From Pithys albifrons albifrons (lineage: Eukaryota; Chordata; Aves; Passeriformes; Thamnophilidae): a stretch of 64,000 bases of DNA. Location of the stretch: positions 1,736,001-1,800,000 of the forward strand of contig NC_092474.1 of NCBI RefSeq assembly GCF_047495875.1, in the 5' to 3' direction. The notes below the pieces were generated by a model. That model was not told the origin of the DNA and searched no databases. It was given only the letters and a program-made list of their open reading frames with translations. A program made the translations under genes and the position numbers. Shown in pieces: positions 53,590-64,000 of this stretch. Each line of letters opens with the position of its first letter. Position 1 is the first letter of the stretch.

Positions 53590-53960
53590 AGGAGAAGTCA
53601 ATCAAGCCTATTTTAAGAGCGCTCCCCTCTCCATGCCCTCTGAGCTGCCTTCCCGGGAGCAGCTCGAGCAGCAGCACTGCCATGGATGCCTGTGCAGGGG
53701 GAGGGGGTTGTTTCCTATTAAGTCTGGCATCGGATTCATGTCTGCAGGGGCTTGCTTAAGATGATAGGAAGAGAGAGTTTTATCATGAGCCAGACTGACA
53801 GAAAAGCTTGCTAATGGGACTTGAGGCATACACAGGAAAGAAAGTGCCAAAACATTAAGCTACCGCCAAGTGTCAGAGGGCCACTGATTTATTGCAGCAA
53901 TTTTGCCACTGTGTCCTTTATAAGGTCCCACAAGTCCTTCCTCCTGGCAAGAAGCTGTGA
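53590..53960. promoter_or_regulatory. Candidate conserved regulatory element
   Basis: Unique sequence with alternating GC-rich (53620-53700) and AT-rich parts, scattered ATTA and TGACAG cores (for example TGACAG near 53797) and no repeats. It is the first of three such blocks before 55 kb. Confidence 0.3.
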
Positions 53961-54289
53961 GCTGCTGCAGCTCGGGGAGAAGTTTAGATCCAGAGCACAG
54001 AAAGTGTCCAAGCGAAAGGAGGGGGCCGGGGGGAGGACGGAAATCGAATGTTGACTTGAACTTGCCCCAGGCAGCAGAGTCCTCTTAGCTCCACTGCCTC
54101 CCTGACAGCTTGATGAAATGAGTCAGGGCCTCCCCATGGCTAGACCAGCTCAGGCTTCCAAGTGCCGGGCTAGAGCTGTAAGAAACAGATTGGGCCTCAG
54201 GGCAGCAATTTTTTTTTCCCTTTCTCTCCTCAGCATTTGGCTGGGGGAAGGGGGAGGTTATGAGCACTACAGATGTATAGGCTGAGCCT

Positions 54290-54960
54290 TTGTCTGCGGA
54301 GGGGGAGGGCGAGGGGGAGAGAGAAGAACAGCAAGAGAGTATTAGCTATGGCAGCCGAGAATGGCCCTGAGCACTATAACTAATTTTGAGGGGCAGTGAT
54401 GCATTGTACGGGCTATGTGCTGTTTGGTCTGAGGGGGCCCCTGTTGTGAAGCAGCAATCAAGAGGACATTTTGTTAAGTGACCAACAGCTGTCATCTGCA
54501 AGCCCAGGGTGGGGAAGGAGGGAGCAAGGGGAAGGGAAAAGGGAATAAAAAAAAAAAAAGAGCATTTGTCCCTTGGAGGCAGAGCACATTAATCCACCAA
54601 TCTGCCACAGCTTTAACTCTAAACGTGCTTGGTGCCTCCGAAGAGTCGAGCTTGACTCCATCAGCCACCCGGGGAGATGGGGACCTCTCGCCCTGCTCCA
54701 GCCTGACGGATGCAGGAGCTTCCCTACCTCTGCAGGTCCAGAAACCGACGCTAAAAATGCTGTTTAAGTCTCTTTTCATTCCATAAAATTGAGTTGATCT
54801 GCTGCAGCTTAGGGTCAATCCCTCAAGGACTGTTTTTTCCCCCCTTCCCTTTTCCTTAGCACTCATAAATTAATCAGGAAGACCCTGACTAAGTCATTTC
54901 ATGCTGTACAACATAAAAGAAAGTCCCCTGATGATCCATGCAAGGATCTATTAAAAGCGG
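54290..54960. promoter_or_regulatory. Candidate regulatory blocks beside the quadruplex tract
   Basis: Two unique stretches (about 54330-54500 and 54580-54960) flank an A13 run and G-rich low complexity. They contain CAGCTG/ATTA-type cores and several CpGs (54620-54700). The G-quadruplex-prone tract begins at the right edge. Open frames here come from the purine bias. Confidence 0.3.
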
Positions 54961-55020
54961 GAGGAGGGAGGGAGGAAGGGTTAGGGAAGAAGGAGAAAAG
55001 GGAGGGGGAGAAGGAAAAAA
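54957..55020 (+). repeat. Purine-only tract with G-quadruplex motif
   Basis: Apart from a C at 54958 and TT at 54981-54982, the stretch is all A or G. GGG runs lie at 54959-54961, 54966-54968, 54970-54972, 54978-54980 and 54984-54986, with loops of 4, 1, 5 and 3 nt, which satisfies the standard G3N1-7 quadruplex rule on the plus (non-template) DNA strand. In the minus-strand transcript the tract is pyrimidine-rich, so the quadruplex would be in DNA and not in the pre-mRNA. Confidence 0.75.
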
Positions 55021-55270
55021 TCTCAACCTTTTTGATATTTTAGGATAAAAGCTGGAGGACTTTGTTACGAATTCTAGCCAACATCAAAACACCTTAAATA
55101 ATTCAAAGAACATGTTAAAGGGAAGAAACTGAATGTTGCTCTGATGTTCAGTTGATGCAACGCAGAATATTACCCCAAACAGCACAGCCTGTTAAGGGAG
55201 ACAGCAGCCTTGAGCATTTCAGTTCTTTAGAAAAATGTCAGAACCTGTAAAAATCATAATTTCCAGCAAC

Positions 55271-55285
55271 TTTTTTTTTTTTTTT
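55271..55285. repeat. T15 homopolymer
   Basis: Fifteen consecutive T at 55271-55285. Related short homopolymers are A13 at 54547-54559 and T11 at 36428-36438. None is attached to a recognisable retrotransposed sequence. Confidence 0.9.
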
Positions 55286-56095
55286 GCATGATATAAACTC
55301 AGCGAGACTGAAATGTAGGTTTCTGACAAGCTGTTAACAAGACAACTTTAGAAATCTGTCTGGAGCTCTCAGGGAGATGGGCTGCCATTTCACTGCTTCG
55401 AAGAAGTTCATGACATGACAAGCAAAAATCAGGGAACAGAGACCTAAAAACCACGGTGTAATTTTCATTTGCTTCTGTCGTGAAAGAATTCAAGCAGAAA
55501 TATTAGAAGGCTGCACAACTAAAAAAGCCAGCAACTGGAAAATCATTGCTGTGGTTTGACAAGCACATCTTTTGTGCTGAAAATGGTTTCTTTATTATTA
55601 TACCTATATACAGGAAAGCACTTTTGGAGAAAAAGGCATAATCACAAATTATTCCTTGAGATCTACAAACTAAGAGCTAAAGCTGCCTACTTTCAGACCA
55701 AGTCTAAAAGTGACCTAGTTCAAGGGAAAGAGTGACCAACCTATCTTGAGAAAGAGCCACCAGATTTTCCCTGATTTCCCACATCCCTGCCCATCGCCCC
55801 CTCCCCACAGGAAAGGTAGAAATATCCTTCCATAATGCAATCTTTTACTGGAGCCTACACAGAGGGCTGTTGCTGTGTAAGTGTTTAACTAATTAAAAAC
55901 AGAAAAGCCACTATCCAATGCCATCTACCCAGCAATGTTTGTACCACATTCAGGAGGGGCTGGTTTACCATATTATACCTCCTACTTTAGGCTTTAATTT
56001 ACTAGTAGAATGCTTTGCCATAATTCTTGGATGATTTAATGATGTCTTTTCCAGAATCAATTCTACTCCGTGGTTAGAAAAAAGCAGATCAATAG

Positions 56096-56155
<60 letters not shown>
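56096..56155. repeat. (ATCT)15 microsatellite
   Basis: Fifteen uninterrupted ATCT units (equivalently GATA on the other strand) run from 56096 to 56155. A loose pyrimidine-rich stretch follows to about 56206, including further CTCT runs. Such a long pure tetranucleotide array is probably length-polymorphic. Confidence 0.97.
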
Positions 56156-59100
56156 CTGTCTCCATATATTTCTTTCAATATACAGTCTCTCTCCCTCTCT
56201 CACTAGCTGGACTCATTCTAAGTATTTAATGGTAGGTTGATGCAGCTGTCTTGAAGTCAATTTACTGAGTGTGATTGACTCATTATTTCCACGGTTGGAG
56301 AATCCCAGCACTCTTGAGGAAAATACTCTGGGAAACCCAAAACACAGTCTTGTACTTAATTTCAAGCTGTATTTGCCTAGAAAGAGAGAGATTGGACAAC
56401 GCAGGAGGTCACTGTCACTACTAATGCCCCTGATTACACCAAGGGGTAATGTGAATTATGGACCACATTTAGCTCAGCATTTGCAAGGACCACACAAATA
56501 ATGAACCGAAGCTTTTTCACCTCTTTCCTATCTCAAGCACAGGGCTCTGGTGGTGGGACCCCCCAGCCATGCCCAGGTAATTGGAAGGATGGTGCAAGCA
56601 GAGCTGAATGGTTGACACTGCAATTCACTGATTTACAAAATAGAGGAGACTGACAAGACAAGAGATGCAGTCTGCTCCTCTTCTGAAGTACTCCCAACTT
56701 CCTTTCACTCTTCCCTTGCTTGGGCATTGTGTCACCTGTCACTCATTTTCTTTTCATTAGACAGACACTCTTGGAGACTTTACAGCTTTGGTGCTGTGTA
56801 TGGGTTTTCACTGAGGCACCAGAGAAACATCCATTACTTTCCAGTTCTACAGTTTTCAGTTATGACTAATGCTATTTGCTTGCAAGTGACATCTTGCCTT
56901 GCTGCCTCCCCTTGACCACAAGTCTCCTTGCTTGGAGTTACCTGAACCTTCTGCCTCAGCTGCTTTGGTGCCTCATGCTCTCCTGGGAGGAGCAGAAACC
57001 AAGAGTGGATTTGCACTGACTCAGTGCACAGAGCAACTCTAATTCTGTTTAATGCCAGGATGCCTAGACAGTATGTCCAACAGAAGAAAAATGGCTTAAA
57101 GCCATTATTTACAACAATGAGAGGCTGCTGTAATTTGGAGAGGGGGTTATGAGCTTCCTTTAAAATTAAGGAGGAGTTTAGGACTTAATATGGATATAGT
57201 CAAAAGCCACTTAAACAGTAATGATCTGTCTGGTGATTCCCCATTTACTATAAACATCAACTTTCTTTTTCTATTTGGACTGCAAATCTAGTCCATTTCT
57301 ATGCCATGCCCACATCACTCTGGAGTCACCAAGAAGTGCTGGGCCAGTACAAAATAACAGAATTTCTTAAAGTACCCCTGCTCTGATGTAAAGCACTTAG
57401 TTACTCTCAGCTCTCTGGCTCCATGGTATGTGACTCTGTCTGGAAGTTTCATTTACATATTTATTTAGTAGAGAACATGCATGGCTGTCTTCCCTCGCTG
57501 CAGAACCATCATTAGCTGCAGGGAGCTGTTAGAGGGGATTTCAGCACAGAACTCAGGAGGAAAGGCATTTCTTAATACCTCCCTATCCTGCTTAATAACA
57601 GCCACCCTCTGGAATGAGGGTGATGGATTTCTCGTTATGAAACTTGCTGTGGTTTCCTACAGCTGATTCATATAAATGTTTATTTTACTTCATTTATACA
57701 TTTCATTTTTCATAGATATATTTACACACACTTTTTCTCATGCTGCCAAATTCCTTTTTCCTTACTTCCCCCTGGAAGTCCAAGTGGTGCAGCGACAAGA
57801 GGACCAGGCTATGCGTGTAGACACCCACATGGGGACTCTAAAGTTCCCCTCCAAGTATAACACAGATTTTTCCATTCAGATGCAAGATGAAGGCCCAAAA
57901 ACTTCTAACATGAACACTCAGAAGTGGGGACTAATTTTAGAATCAGAGCTGACATCACTCAGGTATGAAGGCAGATCTCTGCTGTGCCTTGTAACCATTT
58001 ATGCTGGACGTGGCAGGATGAGTGTGCTGAAGCCAAGCTGAGCTCAGCTGGGCTGAGCCCCCACACACCCTGGGACTCACCACTCTGGTGCTCTGTGGAA
58101 TATTTTAGCACACTGTTCAATCAGGAACTTTGGACATGGGAAACAGTCTAAAGCACCTACTCTGTTCTCAACACACACTAATTCAGTAAAGAGAAGTACA
58201 GTTCATTCTATATTTAATGTCTGTGTGAAGGTTATATGAATCAGGTGCTTTGTTTTGTTGAATGTCTTTAGCCACTAAAAATCCCTTTGCTGTCAGGAAG
58301 AAGATTTAAAATCTTATATATAATTAATATAATAATTAATGTTATTTAATTCCACTGCTATTTAACTCTTAGCAAGGTTTATATTGTCATGGCTAAAAAA
58401 TACAAAGCTTACTACAGCCACCATTAAGGCTTGCATTAGTGAACATTAAAATTCAAATCTGGTAAAATATTTAGCACAAGAATTGAGACATCTACAGACG
58501 GCCTATTCCTCAAAGGAAACTCTCAGAGCACGTGCTTGCAGATCTCAACCAGTGCTTTTAAAATAAACCTTAAGGGATGGATGCCCCACTCGCCACAGGC
58601 AAGTTACCCTGGAACAAAGAAATTCACCAAGAGAGAAATAAAAAAGACTTAAAATATGAAAACTAAAAACACCTCTGCAGCCCACCCTGCCCCCCAATCT
58701 CTGGTAGTTGTAATTAACATTAATACAATGCAAATTAAATCTTCTTTTCCCCTTTATTCCATTTAGATCTTAAAAATATTAAAGTAGGTAAGTCTTGGAA
58801 CTGAAGGACAAGCATTGCCTAAGGCATACATTTGGGTGTCTTCAATATAATCTAAGGAAAAAGGCAATTCAGTAAGAAAATAATAGAGTTGGTTATTCAC
58901 TCTTACAGAATTATGCCTCAACAAAGCTAAATATAAAAGCTTCAAAATAGTTCTTAGCACCACTAAATGAAAAACCTTTAAACACTAAGCAATTTTAAAA
59001 ACATGTATTTCACATTTCAGGTGAAATTGTTAAAGCTTTCCACTACCTCAGTACATCTGCTCCTCTCTTCCGATGCCCCACGACACTCATTTGTTCTTGT

Positions 59101-60080
59101 CAGCCCCCAAAATGTCAGTGATGGATGTAAATGTAATGATTTACGAGATGGAGCCTCCTACCTCACTCTTCTCTTTCAGACTGCCAAGGTGTTTGACCAG
59201 CACTGACCTCAAAGAGCAAGACAAGGGTTGGTCGTACATGTTGAAAGATGGGAATGTGAGCTCCCTTTGCTAAACCATCCTGAAACCTTCTGAACAGGCT
59301 TGAGGAAATTGGCTTTTTGTTGTCACAACAGATTGTTTCATTAATTTGTATTTTTCTTCCAGGGCTGATGAGGAAATGCTCAGCTCTGTGGATAGTTGTC
59401 ATTTCTGAATAGAAGCTCCAACATGTCTAAGTGTTTCCTTGGCAGTGACGACCCCCTGTATGGCTAATCCAGACTGGAGCAATTAGAGAAGAAAAGAAAG
59501 AGAAAACATCTCAACAGGAGGGGAAAGAAGAGAAAAAGAATAGAAGACTGAGGAGCAAAAATGGGAAAAACAACTTACTGCTCTGTGAACCAAAAATGAG
59601 ATGTGGCTACAAACACTGTTTGGGAATGAACTCTTATCACCTTCTATTAGCACAAAGAGAAATTATTAATTAGATGCAACAAACTATTATGTATTTGTCA
59701 TGGAGTGAGAATACATTGAATTACACTAACTCTTTACTTCCTAATTGGTTATGATGAACAAAGGTGAATTGTTTGAAGAACTGGAAAATGCTTTGACCAC
59801 AACATTTTAACCCCTCTCAGACTGTGTGCACTGGCACTATGGAGCAGACAAGTTTTCCTGCTCCAAGGGGAGCTGTGGCACAGTCAGTTATTCTTTTTCC
59901 CTTGGGATTTTTGCTGTGTCAGCTGTGATACACCAACCACCTCTCGTGTGGTTTGCAGCCACACACAGCAATGAAATGCACAAACAGCAACTCCTGATAA
60001 TGCTGTTATTAGTATGTGTCACCACTGCACAGAGTAACAACAGGGGTTTACATGGACTGCAGAATAATCAGGTGTCTTTA

Positions 60081-60100
60081 AAAAGGCTTTAAAGCCTTTT
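60081..60100. repeat. Perfect 20-bp palindrome
   Basis: AAAAGGCTTT is followed directly by its own reverse complement, with no spacer. Pairing stops exactly at both ends. No known factor site of this length was recognised. Confidence 0.9.
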
Positions 60101-60944
60101 CATGGAGCAAGTGAGGGGAGGCTCTTCCCAGCATTTATGCAAAGTACTTGCACAGGTAACTCAAAGCTCAAGAGCTTCTGGCCAGGTTGTAGCAGCACAG
60201 GTTGAGTGAGAGGGTCTCATGTTATTCAATGTACATCAAAAATATTATTTTAAATTCACACCTAACATTTGTTTATGAAGCAAAACCAGCATTCAAAACA
60301 AACCACTGTTGGCTCAGATAGATAATGAAAAATTGGCACAATTAGAAAAACAAATCTTTGTTTTCAGTAAGCAGAGCTTTAGAAGAACAAGATGCACTTG
60401 AAAGCATAATAGTTTTTTCCCTAAAAAAGAAAGAAATCCTTCCTAGCAACTGCAATTATGATACTTTCATGTCAAATGAATTATATTACTGAAAATAAAT
60501 CTTTCTAAGATGCACAAGAGGGTTATCTGGCTCCAGTCAGACTTATGCATTACTGGTTTTATATGTTGTACTCTACTTGATTAATATAGGTAATCAAATT
60601 ATATTGCCTTCCACTGTGCTCTCAAATTCAAGGCTATAATGTTTTCAATGACAAAGTTCATAGAGTTGTATAAAAATGTACCTCATGCTGTACCAGCCCT
60701 TTATTGCTGTAGTAAAACACCATTTTCAATTTAGTAATAAGTGATATAAAACAGAGTGTCTTGATTGGCAGGGTCGTATTCATTATGCAGTGCCCTACGA
60801 CACAGCTCAGCTCCCAGTGGAAGTTTAAGGACAGAATCTACCACAATCTCAGATGTTGATACTAAAGGGAATGAAATGAATCCTTTCTCCTAAGTTTTCC
60901 AAAGGAAGGACAAGAAACTGAACACAAAGATGCACACATATTAT

Positions 60945-60960
60945 ACACACACACACACAC
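60945..60960. repeat. (AC)8 dinucleotide repeat
   Basis: Eight pure AC units, preceded by an interrupted ACAC-rich stretch from about 60930. It is short and probably only weakly variable. Confidence 0.9.
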
Positions 60961-63900
60961 GGATGGAAGTGAGAAAGGGGCAGGAGGAGACTCCTCACAG
61001 CAGGATACTACTCCATGCAGGTTCTCCTGCACCACAGCCAATCCCACACCACTGCTTTGCACCTAGAATAGGAAATGAAAAGAGAAAATACCAGAAAAAG
61101 AGGAAACACAAGACTTGGGATAGAAGCAAATAGTGGAGAAGTATTTCTGGCTCTGCCACTGGCCTGACTTGTGCCCAGAAGAAGTGATTCTGAGTGTTTA
61201 ACTTGAGGTGCCTTAATGAAGTTGTGATATCAAGTGCTCTTCACTTTATGAACATCAGGATTCTCTAAAGGGCTGTAAATGAGACTGTCAAAACCAGTAA
61301 CATCTTCACTTTGCAGCTATCTTTGAATATGTAAATCCTAACCCTTCCCCTTGCTTCTTTTCCCTGCCATGAACCAAGAATAATGTTTACCTTGGCCATA
61401 AAGTATTAAACCAACCAATCTGTGGGTTCTGTGGAACAAAGTATTCCAGTGAGCCTTGTCAGCACTATGAACACCATGTGGAAGAGCAAGAATTATATGG
61501 CTGTTTTCCCTTCAACTAAACAGCAGATATATTGTTGGCTGGTATCTTTTCTAAGCATGTATGTTGAGCAAATGATCTGATCAGGAAAGACAACTCTTGG
61601 ACCCAGGAATTAATAATGTTATCTTAGTTTTGTTTCCTTGGCAACTTGACCTTTCCTAATTTGCCCAAAGGCAAAATATGGGCAGCATATCCCTTTCAAA
61701 TCATACCTCAATAATCTTGTGATTAAAAGCATCACCAGAATGTGGCCTTGCCATAAGATGGAGAATTAACAACTCTCTACTAAATGATCCACTGATGTTG
61801 AATCTAATTTAAGTAGCCTTGCAAGAATATTTAACACTTAATGATAGGCTCTGTGTTAGAGTAGGTTTAATCTAGGATGCAGCCACAGATGTCATAAGGA
61901 GGAATTAATCAGCATTGCTTCCACTAAAACAGAAATGCAAAATTGCTGAACAGAATGTATTAGAAACAGATTAAAGAACTGGGACTTAAACATAAAAGAA
62001 ACAGAGCTGATGCCACCCTCAGAGAGCTAATTTTAAATACAGGAAAACTTAATTTGCCTTTAACTGTAGAATTGGGGTGTTTGAAGTTACTAAAGAGAAG
62101 CTTGTGTTATCAAGAAGGAAAGAAAGGCAGATAGTCGGTTCCCTCATCAATTAAAAATGAAAGTCCAACCCAAATATTAATGCCTGCCTCAGAATCCCAA
62201 CAACATGAAGTTATTGATGCCCGAGGGACTATTGCTGCATCCCACACGAAGCTCTGCACTCAATGGAGTGCTCTGGAAGTTTCATTGATTGGTAAAACTC
62301 CAGCCTAGTTTAGATAAGTTACCTTTCAGAAAAGCAAACCCTGGAAATAGAGAAATGGAGCCCATGGTTATTGAAATGCCTGTAGTTGGGGGGAAATAGG
62401 AAATACTATATTTGCAAATTCACTCCAAACACCCTGTATTGAGAGAACTTGACAATCCAAAGGTTTGTGTAAAGATCTACACGACAATTAGTCATTTTTG
62501 CTTTGTTTAGTTCATCTTCTCCCCTGTTATTTGGGGTTCTCATGCTGCCCACAGGGTTTATGCTGCCCAGTGTCTGTCACTAAAGAAGACACAGAGTAGA
62601 AAGGCAAAAGGGGCCAGAGACCATCACTTCAGAGCATTCATATGGCACAGGTCATTAAAGTTCAACCAGGAACTCTCCTCCATTCTTGATGTGAAGACAC
62701 TGAGAGTGAATCCCCTGATCATATGAATCCTTAGAAGCACATCATGGATTAAATATTCTCTTCTTAAATATTTTTGTCACAGTTAATGCTCCTGGTACTG
62801 ACAGAGACAACCTCAGCTTAGCACAATGACATTTCTGTTGAAAACATCTAGGAGTGTGCTGAATACTCCAGTGGCCTGAGATTCAACAGGTCTGACTCCT
62901 GATTTACTATCACTTCTATTAAAAGGTGTTTGACTGAGTTTCGTGGCTCTTGGTTGAAAAATTACAAAACAATGTAGCTTTGGTCCCAGTGTTCACTGAT
63001 AGCCTTACAGAACACACAAATCATCTCAGTGCTTGTTCCCAAATTAATGAAAAACTTACATAAAGCTTTGATCCTGATGGAAGAATCCATCAAGACTTGC
63101 CATTTGTCTCCCTAATTACTTGCTTTGATGCTCACGGCTTGCAATCACTAAGTTAATGTCCTGAGGTTGCCATGGCTACCATTAGTGCAGCAGGATGAGC
63201 CCTGGCTCTGCACAGGAGCCACCCTTGCTGGAGCTTTGCTCCTCTGCCCTTGCTGCTCCTCCACCAGTGAGGGTGGAAAGGTACTTCTGTACTGTGCCAG
63301 AAGTTAATCAAATAGTTCCTATTCATTTTATTGCAAATGTTACTGCTCACATCACTTTGTCTCTCTCTGCTGCTCATACACTGGAGGTTTGGAAAGCAGT
63401 GAAGTGGTTCAAGACAAGAGTGCAAGCAAGGACTGGGTTCACTTCCTAACTTGAAGCACAACTTGCTGTGTGATTCTGTACTTGGATTTTCTTGGCTCTT
63501 GAAGGACAACAGTGATGAATCTTTCACCACACACTGACCTGTTTTGAGAACACAGGGCTAAGAACTGATGAAGAAAAGATTCAATAATACTCAATTTTCA
63601 TTAAAAATTTGCCCAAAGTGAGTTCCCTCTTTCTCTACAACTTTCTGGTTATCTAAAAACCTTTCATTAAACCTCTACACTTCTTTCCTAACAAAGGGCA
63701 CTGAACAAGTAATGGTGCATAATATACTTCAACATTACAAGTAATTGCTCACTGAAAATAAGAAATGAGAAATCACTTTATTATTTGCTTCTCTGATGAC
63801 CTCTAAGGACAGTGACTTGCATGGTAAATGCACAGGGTGGTGTATTTCCTCATTTACTGTATTGATCTTAATGCAACATCAAGAAATGCAGAACTAAGCC

Positions 63901-64000
63901 AGAAGTGTTAGCAAAAGGTATATTTTGCTCTGAAGTGTATTTGCAACCTTACTTCACACACAAACTTTTGTACTTTGTGCAATTAGTTTGTGAAAGTTTT

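Larger units (their letters stand above)
47264..64000 (-). other. FBRSL1: Upstream intron of the FBRSL1-like gene
   Basis: Inferred from the orientation of the microexon: everything to the right lies upstream in the transcript. No preceding AUTS2-family exon could be found up to the window edge, apart from the unassigned candidate at 50287-50397. The intron holds the CR1 element, a tetranucleotide microsatellite and most of the GC-richer regulatory-looking blocks (51.3-51.6 kb and 53.6-55.0 kb). Confidence 0.6.
55021..64000. other. Intronic sequence with a microsatellite, otherwise plain
   Basis: Holds the T15 run, the (ATCT)15 array, the 20-bp palindrome at 60081 and the (AC)8 repeat. The plus frame 57676-58041 (121 codons) ends near an ACTCAG|GTATGA donor-like site but has no good acceptor or recognisable product. 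No AUTS2-family exon was found up to the window edge. Confidence 0.55.

Noticed and set aside
57676..58041. 121-codon plus-strand frame ending near a GTATGA donor-like site
   Set aside because: The acceptor is poor, the N-terminal half is low-complexity hydrophobic sequence and no homology is recognised.
59150..59206. Plus-strand acceptor-like CTTCTCTTTCAG before ACTGCCAAG
   Set aside because: The frame stops after about 10 codons and there is no donor, and it is opposite to the gene direction.

Overview
The window looks like non-coding DNA from a bird genome. Two observations support this: a CR1 LINE 3' end carrying the ATTCTATG tail repeat (about 51765-52208), and a second, decayed CR1 end in reverse orientation (about 17458-17540). 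No other interspersed repeat is obvious. No bacterial-style gene, intact multi-codon gene, tRNA, rRNA, CRISPR array or CpG-island promoter was found. The predicted open frames of 60-187 codons are scattered over both strands, lack homology I recognise, and look like chance openings in AT-rich sequence.

The one confident coding feature is a 30-nt microexon on the minus strand at 47234-47263, encoding CDSESDIDDK. It has a strong pyrimidine-rich acceptor and a canonical GTAAGA donor. The peptide matches, from memory, the short acidic-serine exon of the AUTS2 family, and fits FBRSL1 (human CDSESDLDDK, as I recall it) better than AUTS2 (CDSDSDQEEK). I therefore read the window as two large FBRSL1 introns transcribed right to left: the upstream intron at 47264-64000 and the downstream intron at 1-47233. 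About 3 kb upstream of the microexon, 50287-50397 (minus) is a second candidate exon. It is 111 nt, open in the matching phase, GC-rich at third positions and flanked by consensus splice sites. I do not recognise its product.

Layout. 1-7440: plain intron. 7441-7860: a homeodomain/MEIS-motif block. 7861-11540: plain. 11540-16520: a run of blocks that look like conserved regulatory DNA (homeodomain, T-box-like, octamer and NKX2-type motifs). 16520-27170: mostly plain, with the reverse CR1 remnant and a PBX-like cluster at 22058. 27170-27530: a regulatory-looking block ending in a double TCF/LEF site. 27530-35200: plain. 35200-35530: adjacent MEIS and PBX-HOX motifs. 38430-38720: another block. 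42180-42790: a G-depleted tract. 44760-44900: an octamer block. 47234-50397: the exon and candidate exon. 51290-51560: a block. 51765-52208: a CR1 with a duplicated tail that contains a near-perfect hairpin locus. 53590-55020: several blocks and a G-quadruplex-prone purine tract. 55020-64000: plain intron with an (ATCT)15 microsatellite.

The regulatory blocks are judged only from motif content and texture, with no alignment available, so each is a hypothesis. Their density is what one expects in the introns of AUTS2-family developmental genes.
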